Assembly: GCA_018814045.1 (NCBI GenBank)
Contig: JAHJAR010000187.1
Location: forward strand, 1 to 57,048
From: Planctomycetota bacterium
Lineage (GTDB): Bacteria > Planctomycetota > Phycisphaerae > UBA1845 > Fen-1342
Reading direction: 5' to 3'
DNA: 57,048 nt
Shown piece after piece: positions 44,711-54,711 of this stretch (positions are counted from its first letter, which is position 1; every line of letters begins with the position of its first letter). The notes beneath the pieces were generated by a model. The model had not been told where the DNA came from, ran no database searches, and worked only from the letters and a program-made list of their open reading frames with translations. The position numbers and the translations under genes are program-made.

Positions 44711-44741
44711 AAGAAAAGCGGCCGGCAATGGTGCCGGCCGC
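44711..44741 (-). terminator. Intrinsic terminator after rho
   Basis: On the minus strand a perfect 10-base stem (44732-44741 with 44718-44727, GCGGCCGGCA / TGCCGGCCGC) has a 4-base loop and is followed directly by TTTTCTT (44717-44711). It lies about 40 bases after the rho stop codon. This is the clearest Rho-independent terminator in the window. Confidence 0.85.
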
Positions 44742-44779
44742 GGGATTGCGGAATGCGCGTGGTGCCGTGGATCAGGATC

Positions 44780-46381
<1,602 letters not shown>

Positions 46382-46393
46382 GAGTCAAACTCC

Positions 46394-46420
46394 AAAACCC
46401 GGCATGGGGTTGGGGCCGGG
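46394..46420 (-). terminator. Terminator-like hairpin in the rho leader
   Basis: On the minus strand CCCGGC (46420-46415) pairs with GCCGGG (46403-46398), with an 11-base loop, and TTTT (46397-46394) follows. It lies between coaE and rho, 13 bases before the rho ATG and next to its GGAG. The stem is short at 6 bases. It could attenuate readthrough into rho; rho genes are often autoregulated through the leader. Confidence 0.35.
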
Positions 46421-46465
46421 CGAGCGATCCGATTGGGGGACCGAGCCCGTTGTTACGTGTGGGGA

Positions 46466-47074
46466 CTACCGGAGTGTAATCCTCTCGAGGATGTCAACGA
46501 CCTGGGGCTGCAGCAACTCTGGAGAACCCTCGTTGTTGACTACAAAATCGGACCGCGAGCGCTTGTGCGCGAGCGGACCTTGCCATTGTTCCCGTTTCCG
46601 CAACTGCGCTAGGTCCCAGTTTCGAGTCCGTTGCAGGCGGCGCAACCGTCGTGCTTCACTGGCCTCGACAAATACGATCTTGTCGCAGAGGCTATCGAGG
46701 TTGCTTTCAAACAAAAGCGGGGAATCTAGGATGATGGCCTTGACCGCTGGGTCCTCAATGCCTGCGCGCATCATATCCTCTCGTAATTCGGCGATCAAGG
46801 GATAAACCAACGATTCCAACCGCCGCTTTTGCTCGGCGTCACCAAAGACGATCTTGGCTATCCGGCCACGGTCCGGGCCACCCACGGGGTCTGCCACCTC
46901 CGGCCCCCACCAACTCACCAGGGTCCGCACGACCTCCGGCCGCCGCAGTACCTCGTGGTTTAGCCGGTCGGAATCGATCACCAGGCAACCAAGCCGTTCG
47001 AGCTGGGCCGCGACGAGCGACTTGCCAGCCCCGATCCCGCCGCAGAGGCCGATCACCGGCTTTGAAATGGCCAT
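46466..47074 (-). CDS. coaE: Dephospho-CoA kinase
   Basis: Last step of coenzyme A synthesis: phosphorylation of the 3'-hydroxyl of dephospho-CoA. The protein is 202 residues from the ATG at 47074. It shows the P-loop GLCGGIGAGKS (12-19 region), DSDRLNHEVL, and ILDSPLLFESNLD. The length is typical of the family. No strong ribosome-binding site is visible, but a longer start would run into the divergent promoter region. It precedes rho by 84 bases on the same strand, so the two may share a transcript. Confidence 0.93.
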   Translation of the reverse strand: MAISKPVIGLCGGIGAGKSLVAAQLERLGCLVIDSDRLNHEVLRRPEVVRTLVSWWGPEVADPVGGPDRGRIAKIVFGDAEQKRRLESLVYPLIAELREDMMRAGIEDPAVKAIILDSPLLFESNLDSLCDKIVFVEASEARRLRRLQRTRNWDLAQLRKREQWQGPLAHKRSRSDFVVNNEGSPELLQPQVVDILERITLR

Positions 47075-47244
47075 GTTTTGAATCCGGAAAACGCGGCCGC
47101 TCGGGACCGCGCCCGAACACTTCCTGACCGGCACCAGAGGCAGAAAACGAGGGGCAGAGGCCGTTGCACCGGCCAGTGCCGCCGCGGCCGGAAGAGTCCC
47201 GCCGGGGGCGCATCGTTTCGAGAATGTGGCGATTTTGGGGCGAC

Positions 47245-47272
47245 TTGTCAATCCCGCGCGGTGCGGTAAAGT
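47245..47272 (+). promoter_or_regulatory. Predicted promoter of the B12/MeaB fusion gene
   Basis: TTGTCA (47245-47250), a 16-base spacer and TAAAGT (47267-47272) give a start near 47279. The reverse complement of 47246-47251 is a perfect TTGACA on the opposite strand, facing coaE, but the corresponding -10 is weak. A shared, back-to-back promoter is possible. Confidence 0.45.
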
Positions 47273-47324
47273 GTGCGATCTGACAAGGGGGCCGGAAGAA
47301 CAAGCTCCTGAAGGCGGAGAACGC

Positions 47325-48443
47325 ATGAGTCGACCTATTCGCGTGCTCATATCCAAGATCGGCCTCGATGGCCACGATCGCGGTGCCAAGCTGATCGTCC
47401 GCAACCTACGTGACGCCGGCATGGAAGTCATCTACACCGGGCTGTGGCAGACTCCCGCGGCCACGGTTCAAGCCGCGATGCAGGAAGACGTGGACGTCCT
47501 AGGGGTCAGCTTGCTGTCAGCGGCTCATATGACAATCATGCCGAAGGTATTGCGTCTTTGTCGGCAAGTCGGGATCCCGGGGCTGCCGGTTATGGTTGGC
47601 GGGATCATCCCCGAGCAGGACAAGCAGCCCCTTCGGGACATGGGGCTGGGGGGCGTCTTCAACCCCGGCACCCCAATGTCCACCATCATCGACGCTATTC
47701 GGGAGTTGGCTGAGGGGTATCGCGCAAAATCTGCGGGCGACCAAACGCGCCCCGACATCGGCACCATGACCGGTCTCGCCCGAGCACTGACGTGGGTGGC
47801 AGACGGGCGTCTGTCGGCCCTGGGATCGATCCCGGAACCCCCCACAGCCGCCGTCCGCATCGGCGTCACCGGCTCGCCCGGAGTTGGCAAGAGCACGTTC
47901 ATAGGCAAGCTGGCCCGCGCCCTGCGGGCCCGCGAACAGCGCGTCGCGGTCATTGCCGTCGACCCCACCAGCCCGCTGACCGGGGGTTCGGTGCTCGGAG
48001 ACCGGCTGCGCATGATGAGCGGCGACCCCGACGACGAACTCTTCGTGCGCAGCCTCTCGTCTTCCGGGCAAGCGGGCGGCTTGGCGCCACACTGCTCGGA
48101 CGTGGCCCGGATCATGGCCGCCGCCGGCTATCGGATGATCCTCATCGAAACCGTCGGCGCTGGGCAAAACGATACCGAGATCCGCAACGTCGCCGACCAA
48201 GTGTTGCTCCTCGTGATGCCAGGGGCGGGCGACGCGGTGCAATTCTCCAAGGCCGGCGTAGTCGAAATCGCGACCGGATTCGTCGTCAACAAGGCCGACC
48301 TGTCCGGTACGGACATCACAGTCCGGCAGTTGCGCGAGACACTGGAAGACGAACGACCGATCTGGGCCGTGAGTTCGCTGCGCGGCGAGGGCCTGGATCC
48401 ACTTTGTGAGTGGATGGAAGACCAGGTCGGAGCCGCGAGCTAG
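47325..48443 (+). CDS. B12-binding domain fused to MeaB/ArgK-type GTPase
   Basis: The protein is 372 residues from the ATG at 47325 (GGAGA upstream). Residues 1-135 are a cobalamin-binding domain of the methylmalonyl-CoA mutase type, with KIGLDGHDRGAKLIVRNLRD (the DxHxxG cobalt-ligand motif) and the SLLSAAH loop. Residues 165-372 are a G3E GTPase of the MeaB family with P-loop GVTGSPGVGKS and VVNKADLSG. This is the order found at the N-terminal part of IcmF, the isobutyryl-CoA mutase fused to its chaperone, but the large substrate-binding mutase domain is absent. It probably partners a separate mutase subunit, delivering or protecting B12. That subunit is not in the window. Confidence 0.9.
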   Translation: MSRPIRVLISKIGLDGHDRGAKLIVRNLRDAGMEVIYTGLWQTPAATVQAAMQEDVDVLGVSLLSAAHMTIMPKVLRLCRQVGIPGLPVMVGGIIPEQDKQPLRDMGLGGVFNPGTPMSTIIDAIRELAEGYRAKSAGDQTRPDIGTMTGLARALTWVADGRLSALGSIPEPPTAAVRIGVTGSPGVGKSTFIGKLARALRAREQRVAVIAVDPTSPLTGGSVLGDRLRMMSGDPDDELFVRSLSSSGQAGGLAPHCSDVARIMAAAGYRMILIETVGAGQNDTEIRNVADQVLLLVMPGAGDAVQFSKAGVVEIATGFVVNKADLSGTDITVRQLRETLEDERPIWAVSSLRGEGLDPLCEWMEDQVGAAS

Positions 48444-48510
48444 GAAGCGCGCGGCAGCGCGAACCGTGCTGGTGGCCGCGCGCTTCTGCGAGTCTGCCTG
48501 CGGGGTATGT

Positions 48511-49614
48511 ATGATACGCCATTCAGAGTTGCGACACGTCCCGTTCCTTGCTGTTGCGCTGTCGCTAATCGCGCCAGTCAGCGGTTGTGCCTCTACCGGG
48601 GGTAGCGCCCGCGGGATGCTCTATCCCGCGGCTCTGAAAGCTGGAGACACGATTGCTTTCGTCGCGCCGGCGGGCCGGCTGGATCAGCAGCGGATGGAGC
48701 ACGCGAGGGAGCGGCTCGAAGCGCTGGGGTTCTTCGTGCGGGTCCCGGACGACCTCTATCGCACCCGCGGCTACCTCGCCGGTCGGGACGACGTGCGCGC
48801 CGCGGAGATCATGGCCGCCTTCCGCGATCCGACCGTGCAGGCGATTTTCCCGGGCACCGGCAACTACGGCGCGACGCGCATCCTGGACCTCCTGGACTAC
48901 GAATCGATACGCCGCAATCCAAAGCTGTTTATTGGGTTCAGCGATATCACCGCGTTGCACCTGGCGTTGCAGAAGAAGGCCGGCCTGATCACGTTTCACA
49001 GCCCCAATCCGATGTGGGGCCTGGGCAACCCGGAGAATCTGCGCGAATTCTCGGCGAAATACTTCTGGCGCGCGCTGCGGCGCTCGGACTATTTCGACGA
49101 CGCCGGCGATAGGTTCCCGGCGGGCTACGCATATGAGATTCCGGACGCGGCGCCACAGATCGAGGTGATCTCCACGGGCATCGGGCGCGGACGGCTCACG
49201 GGCGGCAACTTGTCTCTGGTTATCGCCTTGATGGGAACCGACTTCGAAATGGAGACCGCCGGGCGGATTCTCTTCCTCGAAGACACCGGGGAGCGCCCTT
49301 ATCGGATCGATCGGTATCTCTGCCAACTGCGACTGGCTGGAAAGCTGGATCACGTTGCCGGCGTAATCCTGGGGCAGTTCACAGATTGCCAGCCAAAGGA
49401 AGGCGACGACAGCCTGAGCCTGAAGCAGGTGTTCCTCGACTATTTCGCGGAACTCGGCGTGCCGGTGATCGCAAACTTCCCCGCGGGGCATTCGGCATAC
49501 AACGCCACCTTGCCAATGGGGGCCCTGGTCGAGGTTGACGCGAATCAGCGTCGGGTGACCGTTCTGGAAGACCCGGTGCACATCGATGACAACTCCGCCG
49601 CCGGCAAAGAGTGA
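48511..49614 (+). CDS. LD-carboxypeptidase-family (S66) lipoprotein
   Basis: The protein is 367 residues from the ATG at 48511, with a signal peptide ending in the lipobox VSGC (about Cys22). The peptidase S66 fold is visible as GDTIAFVAPAGRL, PGTGNYGATRILDLLDY, the nucleophile region IGFSDITALHL (Ser144), LFLEDTGERPYRIDR (Glu), and FPAGHSAYNATLPMG (His). Relatives cut the bond between meso-diaminopimelate and D-alanine in murein tetrapeptides or microcin immunity peptides. A lipidated, extracytoplasmic form is unusual, because canonical LdcA is cytoplasmic. It follows the B12-GTPase gene by about 70 bases on the same strand. Confidence 0.87.
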   Translation: MIRHSELRHVPFLAVALSLIAPVSGCASTGGSARGMLYPAALKAGDTIAFVAPAGRLDQQRMEHARERLEALGFFVRVPDDLYRTRGYLAGRDDVRAAEIMAAFRDPTVQAIFPGTGNYGATRILDLLDYESIRRNPKLFIGFSDITALHLALQKKAGLITFHSPNPMWGLGNPENLREFSAKYFWRALRRSDYFDDAGDRFPAGYAYEIPDAAPQIEVISTGIGRGRLTGGNLSLVIALMGTDFEMETAGRILFLEDTGERPYRIDRYLCQLRLAGKLDHVAGVILGQFTDCQPKEGDDSLSLKQVFLDYFAELGVPVIANFPAGHSAYNATLPMGALVEVDANQRRVTVLEDPVHIDDNSAAGKE

Positions 49615-49791
49615 TTGAAGCCGCTCTCTCATTTGGCTAGAGTAGAGCTGTGATGGCCGGGGACTGTCTCCGCCGTCTAATACGGGGAAACCGCTGCCGG
49701 GCGAGGACGTTCACGGCAGAGCCCGGATGCTCCCTGCTCGTGGCGCCGGACTGCCCGACCTGTTCCTGCCACCAACACCGAGTTTGCACCA

Positions 49792-51192
49792 GTGAAACAG
49801 ACTTCCAAGGCCGTAGTGGCCCGCGTGGGGGGGCGGGCAGGCGTGAGTTGTGTGCTGCCGATGCTCGCCGCCTGTGTGTGGGTTTTGCCCCCCGCCGCGG
49901 CCGACGACGGCCCGTTTCAGAAGAGTATCCACCAGCTTGATTTCGAGGCCCATCGGGACACGCCCACCTCGCCCGACCTGCTGAAAGGCAAGGACGAACC
50001 GATCGTCCAGTTGCGGCAACGTGGTCTGATAACCCAGCCATGTGCAACAATCTTCGGCTATCTGCCGTACTGGAGCAGTTCGCAGTACCTGCAATTCGAC
50101 TTATTGACGCACCTGGCGTGCTTTTCGGTCGAGGTCAATGCGAACGGGTCGCTGGGCAATGATCACGGCTGGCCCTGGACAAGCGTGATCAACACGGCAC
50201 ATCAGAACGGAGTGAAGGTGATCCTGGTCGCGACGCTGTTCGACTCGGATGACATCCTGACGCTAATCACCAACTCAACCTACAAAGACATCTTCTTCGT
50301 CAACATCAAGGCCAAAATGCTCGAAGGCGACGCCGACGGCCTCAACATCGATTTCGAAGGTGGAGCTTCGGCGTGGAAGGCGCATATCAACGCGTTCATG
50401 GCCGAACTGACAGCCTACCTCCACGCGGAGCTACCCGGCAGCGAGGTCTCTTTCGCCGGGCCGTCGGTGAATTGGAGCGGCGCCTGGGAGCTGGAAGGGC
50501 TCGCGGCCAGTTGCGACGCGATCTTCATCATGGGTTACGCCTTCTGGGGCAGTTGGAGTTCGACCTCGGGGCCCAACGCCCCGCTGACCGGCGGAACGTA
50601 CAACATCACCAACACGGTGCTCACCCAGTATGCTCCGGTCACGCAGAACAACCCCGAGAAGCTGATCCTGGGTGTGCCGTACTACGGGCATCACTGGACC
50701 ACGACGTCCTCGGCCGCGCGCGCCAGCGTTATCAGCTTCATCAGCTCGACGCGCTTCTACAACGATCAACCCAACTCACAAGTCTACGGCGTGCAGTGGG
50801 AGGATTTGTCGCAAACGCCGTGGTACCGCTGGAACGACGGGGCCAACTGGAACCAGGTCTGGTTCGACAACGCGGGCAGTCTGGGTCTCAAGTATGACCT
50901 GGCCACGGACAACCAGTTGCAGGGCGTGGGGATGTGGGCGCTGGGCTACGACGGCAGCCGGCCCGAATTGTGGGCCGTGCTCGACGCGCACTTCGGCGGC
51001 TGCGTTGGTTGTGGCGACTTTGACGGCAACGGGAGCATCGATGGCGACGACCTGCTGTGGTTTCAGTTCTGCACGGAAGGGCCGGAGGACGCCTTCCCCG
51101 CTGGCCATGTCTGCCTCGACGGCGACTGCGATGACGACAGCGACGTCGACCTGCACGACTTCGCGCAGTTCCAGCAAGCCTTCGGCGGCTGA
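49792..51192 (+). CDS. Secreted GH18-like protein with calcium-loop tail
   Basis: The 466-residue protein starts at GTG 49792. A signal peptide (VLPPAAADDG) is followed by a GH18 TIM-barrel-like domain: FGYLPYWSSSQYLQFDLLTHL, then GDADGLNIDFEGG (about 180-192) with the catalytic Glu of the DxxDxDxE motif. The second Asp of that motif is Asn, as in several spore-cortex and chitobiase-type members. Then GVPYYGHHW and VGMWALGYDGS follow. The C-terminal 65 residues carry CGDFDGNGSIDGDDLLWFQF and DCDDDSDVDLHDFAQFQ, calcium-loop repeats like those of the C25 peptidase. It probably acts on chitin-like or murein-like glycans outside the cell. Confidence 0.85.
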   Translation: MKQTSKAVVARVGGRAGVSCVLPMLAACVWVLPPAAADDGPFQKSIHQLDFEAHRDTPTSPDLLKGKDEPIVQLRQRGLITQPCATIFGYLPYWSSSQYLQFDLLTHLACFSVEVNANGSLGNDHGWPWTSVINTAHQNGVKVILVATLFDSDDILTLITNSTYKDIFFVNIKAKMLEGDADGLNIDFEGGASAWKAHINAFMAELTAYLHAELPGSEVSFAGPSVNWSGAWELEGLAASCDAIFIMGYAFWGSWSSTSGPNAPLTGGTYNITNTVLTQYAPVTQNNPEKLILGVPYYGHHWTTTSSAARASVISFISSTRFYNDQPNSQVYGVQWEDLSQTPWYRWNDGANWNQVWFDNAGSLGLKYDLATDNQLQGVGMWALGYDGSRPELWAVLDAHFGGCVGCGDFDGNGSIDGDDLLWFQFCTEGPEDAFPAGHVCLDGDCDDDSDVDLHDFAQFQQAFGG

Positions 51193-51226
51193 CGACGGCG
51201 CCCCCATTCCGAATGTTGCGGCCGGG

Positions 51227-53323
51227 CTAGGGCTGGCTGCGCGGGTCGGCGCCGACGGGTTGCGGGGTTGAGGCGGGGTTGAAGTCGAAGAGCGGGCTGG
51301 CACTGGAGCGGAGTTCGACGGTCAGGAAACCGCGGGCGCCGGCGGGGTCGGTGAAATCTTCATGATACACCACGCGCTGGGCAAACTGGCCGATCGCGAT
51401 GGCGCGGCGGAGGGCCTGCACAGGATCGACGAACGGCATGGGGATACGCCGAGGCAGCGTGTCCTCGCCGCGGCTGATCTCGACGTCGACCCAGCGCGGA
51501 TGATTGCTGCGCTCGATCGACTCGACAATCTCACTGATAGGCTGGGTCGTGGCGAAGCGGCGCCCGTTGCAGCCGATGATCTCATCGCCGACCTTGAGGA
51601 AGCCGGCGGCGGGCATGCGCTCATCGACGGTGACGACGCGCAGGTGACGCTGTTCAATGTTGGGCGTGACGGTGATTCCGAGGCGGGTACGCTGGCCGCC
51701 GGGCTGATGCTCGCGCCAATATTGTTCCTCAAGCACGTGCGCGGCGGTGTGCTCGAAATAGGTCAGCCACTGACGTCCGAGGTCGGCGATGGGGCCGACC
51801 TGGGCCACGAAGATCGCTTCGGTGTCGCGTGTGGGGGCACGCCGCACCAGGTCGAGCACCGGCGCCAACCCGGGTGTCGCACCGCGCCGGGCGAGCATGA
51901 TCTCGCGCAGCCAGTCGATGTGTGAAGCAATGATGAGAAGGTCGCCGTCGACGGCCCAGCACAGATGCACTTCGCCCACGGCACCGTGGTCGCGGCCGGC
52001 GATCAGCGGGCTCAGATCCAGAACTCGCACGGCTGTGCCGGCTACCGTTGTGCTGCGAATCGGCTCCAGACCGGGCATGCCGCGCTTGAGAGAGAGCAGG
52101 TTGTAGATGGACTGCGAATAGTCGACCAGTTTCGCGAACTCGCGCTCGACCGCTGCGGGTTGTCGCGCCGCCAGCAGCAGGCCGCCAGCCGGCACGGGCG
52201 GCGCGGTAGCCGGACGACCACCCGGGGACACGCAGCCGAAGGCGACGCAGATGGGGCCGTCCATGCCGGTGAGCATACGCTGGGCGGCGCCGTCGCGCCC
52301 CTGGAGCATAACCGCCATCCGCAACACGTTGCGTTCGGGCAGCGTCTCGATAGCCTGCACCAGCGCGGGGAAGTCTACCCATCCGCTCCAGGCTAACAAC
52401 GTGTGGGCGGGCAGCTTGCTGACGTAACGGGTCAACTCCATGGCCTTGGCCGGCACGCCGACGTGCCCGTCGCCGACCACACTGAAGTGTAGTAAGGCTC
52501 GGTCGCGGTGCAGCGCCAGCAGCACGTTGGAAGCGCCGCGCAAGGGGCCGGGGGGTTCGGGTACCGGCGGGCTGGCGGTGCTGGGCAGACTCGAAGTGGG
52601 CTGCGAGGCCGGCTGCGAGGTCGGGATGAACCGCGGCCAGTTGGGATTCAGCCGCGCGAAGAGGATTCCGTCCGGGTCCGCGGGCACGCGCGCCAGCAGT
52701 TCCTGGAACGTCGGGTCCTTGGCGAGCGTTTCCTGATCGGACGCTGGTCCGGCAGCCGCAACCGTTTGGTGGAACATGCCGGCGCGTGCGGCCACATCAC
52801 CGAAGATCAGCAACCCGTCCCGGACTGCCAAGCCGACGTTGTGCCGCAGGCGATAGACTTCGCCGCCTGGCATGTCGGGTAGTGGCTGGGCACGCCAATG
52901 TTGCAGCAGGTCGGCGATGGGTAGTTCCGCCCGTGGGCGGCAGAGCACGACGGCGTCCTGGGCGCGGCCCGGACCTTCGCCGACAAAAGCCACTCGCTGT
53001 GAGAAAAGCAGCCGAATCGCCTCGACGGGCTCCATTCCGATTGTGTCGCGGATTCGGCTGCGCCATTCGCGCGCGTCTTCCGGGCGCGCGGGCTGTCCGG
53101 CCAGCTCGGCCAGTGTGATCCAGATGTCCGGCTCGGTCAGCGAGACCAGCAGGTCATCGGCGCCGCGGGCTTCGACGAAGAGCCCGGCCTCGCGTGGGAC
53201 ATAGCGGGCTACCGATTCGTCGGGTCTGTTCGCGCCCGCCGCCTCCGGCAGCAGCGTCAGCAGCACGACACTGCCGAGCCAGCAGCAGCTCGCGGGTCCG
53301 GGGTATCTGTTGGTAAGTCTCAC
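51227..53323 (-). CDS. Secreted PDZ-domain protein of unknown function
   Basis: The 698-residue protein starts at GTG 53323. A signal peptide ends near AAGANRPDE. The bulk is alternating strands and helices in the style of DUF3352-type planctomycete proteins. A low-complexity linker TSQPASQPTSSLPSTASPP lies at about 235-253. The C-terminal third has a PDZ-like domain (MPAAGFLKVGDEIIGCNGRR, then FATTQPISEIVESIERS). It begins 12 bases after the anti-sigma gene, so it is the third gene of a sigma / anti-sigma / PDZ-protein unit and may be a target or sensor of that system. No protease triad is seen. Confidence 0.75.
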   Translation of the reverse strand: MRLTNRYPGPASCCWLGSVVLLTLLPEAAGANRPDESVARYVPREAGLFVEARGADDLLVSLTEPDIWITLAELAGQPARPEDAREWRSRIRDTIGMEPVEAIRLLFSQRVAFVGEGPGRAQDAVVLCRPRAELPIADLLQHWRAQPLPDMPGGEVYRLRHNVGLAVRDGLLIFGDVAARAGMFHQTVAAAGPASDQETLAKDPTFQELLARVPADPDGILFARLNPNWPRFIPTSQPASQPTSSLPSTASPPVPEPPGPLRGASNVLLALHRDRALLHFSVVGDGHVGVPAKAMELTRYVSKLPAHTLLAWSGWVDFPALVQAIETLPERNVLRMAVMLQGRDGAAQRMLTGMDGPICVAFGCVSPGGRPATAPPVPAGGLLLAARQPAAVEREFAKLVDYSQSIYNLLSLKRGMPGLEPIRSTTVAGTAVRVLDLSPLIAGRDHGAVGEVHLCWAVDGDLLIIASHIDWLREIMLARRGATPGLAPVLDLVRRAPTRDTEAIFVAQVGPIADLGRQWLTYFEHTAAHVLEEQYWREHQPGGQRTRLGITVTPNIEQRHLRVVTVDERMPAAGFLKVGDEIIGCNGRRFATTQPISEIVESIERSNHPRWVDVEISRGEDTLPRRIPMPFVDPVQALRRAIAIGQFAQRVVYHEDFTDPAGARGFLTVELRSSASPLFDFNPASTPQPVGADPRSQP

Positions 53324-53335
53324 GGCGACAGTGTC

Positions 53336-53992
53336 TTACAGCGAGTATTGGTCCGGCGTCGCGGCCGGCTGCTCGCTGTCCTCCGGTCCGCCTCCAGGCA
53401 GGATGGCGTGCAGGAAGCCCGACCACGGGCTAACCGTCGCCAAATCGGCCGAAGCACGGGCGACGTCGTGCGGAACGGTGATCTGGAGGGGATAGCGCGC
53501 CAACTGGTCGAGGTCTGAGGCGAGGTTGGCCCGCGCGGCCTGCACGCGGTCGTAGATGTAGGTACGGTAAAACTCGCTGACGTCGAGCGGCTCGCGCGCC
53601 ACCAGCGTGACCGCCTCAGCCGGACTGTCCTCGGCCACGATCGGGACCGGCGGTCGGTCGATCGATTCGGCTGGCAGGAAGATGGCGAACATCAGCACCG
53701 CCGCGGCCTGCAACATCACCCCGGTCACGACGGCGATGCGCGTGGCGCGCAGCCGCTTGCCACGGGGTTGCAGGCGCTCCACGCGGTCCATGACCTGGTC
53801 TGAAAAGTCGTCGGCCAGCGCCGGCGTGTTGCTGTCTGAGGCGATGATGTGCCCAATGGCCTCCATCATCGCTACGGTCTGCTGACAGCGGCGGCAGCGC
53901 AGACGATGCGTGTGGAATTCCAGCCGTAGCGAACCAGCCAAATCGTCGTCGAGATAGGCGTCCAACAGTTTTTCAAGCTCGTCGCAGTTCAT
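53336..53992 (-). CDS. Zinc-finger anti-sigma factor
   Basis: The 218-residue protein has an N-terminal anti-sigma zinc domain: MNCDELEKLLDAYLDDDLAG, then HTHRLRCRRCQQ with the His-x3-Cys-x2-Cys motif (residues 29-36). A single membrane helix follows (about 85-107, VVTGVMLQAAAVLMFAIFLP), then an extracytoplasmic part. It lies 9 bases after the sigma-factor gene on the same strand, the usual partner order. It should hold the ECF sigma factor at the membrane until a signal causes release. The C-terminal part is too short for a recognisable sensory domain. Confidence 0.9.
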   Translation of the reverse strand: MNCDELEKLLDAYLDDDLAGSLRLEFHTHRLRCRRCQQTVAMMEAIGHIIASDSNTPALADDFSDQVMDRVERLQPRGKRLRATRIAVVTGVMLQAAAVLMFAIFLPAESIDRPPVPIVAEDSPAEAVTLVAREPLDVSEFYRTYIYDRVQAARANLASDLDQLARYPLQITVPHDVARASADLATVSPWSGFLHAILPGGGPEDSEQPAATPDQYSL

Positions 53993-54001
53993 GGCCTACA
54001 C

Positions 54002-54601
54002 TCAGCCGTAGTGCGAATCGTTGAGGAACTCGACCGCCATCCAGTCATCCACCAGTTCCGAACTCAACTGCTTTCGCAGTTTTTCTCGCGCGCGATGCAG
54101 GTGGCTTTTCACCGTCACCGCCGGCATACCCAGAATCGAGCCGATCTCCTGACAACTCCGGCCCTCGCGATAGAAGAGCAGGACAGCACTTTTCTGCGGC
54201 GGCGAGAGGCGGTCGACCGCCGACCAGATCAAGCCCCGCAAGCGTCGGGCCTCTTCGGTGTTCGCGAGGGTTTCGGACGTTTCGGTTTCGCCGCTGCCGA
54301 TGCGGGAAAAATCCGTCTCGCCCGAAAGAGCCCGCTTCTTGCGAATCGTGTTCAGGCAAATTCGGTACGCGATCGTGTACAACCAGGTGCTGAAAGCATA
54401 CCGAGCCGAGTAGCTGTCGAGCGACTCGAAGGCCTTGACGAACGCCGACTGACACACGTCCTCCGCCTCGTGATGATTACGTATTATTCGCCATACAAAG
54501 GCGAAGAGCCGATCCTTGTACGCCTCGACGAGATCGCGGAAGGCATCCGCGTGCCCGCGCTTGGCGCGTGAGATCAACCTGGTTTCATCACTTCGCGACA
54601 T
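54002..54601 (-). CDS. ECF-type RNA polymerase sigma factor
   Basis: The protein is about 199 residues from the ATG at 54601. An ATG at 54637 with AGGTGG upstream would add 12, and 54682 would add 27. Region 2 reads FRDLVEAYKDRLFAFVWRII and AEDVCQSAFVKAFESLDSY. Region 4 reads LSPPQKSAVLLFYREGRSCQEIG and GMPAVTVKSHLHRAREKLR. Both are standard for ECF sigma factors. The next gene on the strand codes for a zinc anti-sigma factor, so activity is probably controlled by membrane release. A minus-strand TATAAC at 54648-54653 could be part of its promoter. The gene diverges from smpB. Confidence 0.92.
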   Translation of the reverse strand: MSRSDETRLISRAKRGHADAFRDLVEAYKDRLFAFVWRIIRNHHEAEDVCQSAFVKAFESLDSYSARYAFSTWLYTIAYRICLNTIRKKRALSGETDFSRIGSGETETSETLANTEEARRLRGLIWSAVDRLSPPQKSAVLLFYREGRSCQEIGSILGMPAVTVKSHLHRAREKLRKQLSSELVDDWMAVEFLNDSHYG

Positions 54602-54672
54602 GCACCTATCCGCGTCACCGGTGTCGCGTCCGTGCATCCGCCACCTGGTTATACCAGAGGCAGAACGGCTGG

Positions 54673-54700
54673 TTGCGAGCAAGTCCCGCTCCGTTAGAAT
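54673..54700 (+). promoter_or_regulatory. Predicted promoter of smpB
   Basis: TTGCGA (54673-54678), a 16-base spacer and TAGAAT (54695-54700). Transcription would begin near 54707, leaving only about 5 bases before the ATG at 54712, so the message would be nearly leaderless. No ribosome-binding site is visible upstream of smpB, which fits that. Confidence 0.45.
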
Positions 54701-54711
54701 CTAATGTTGCC

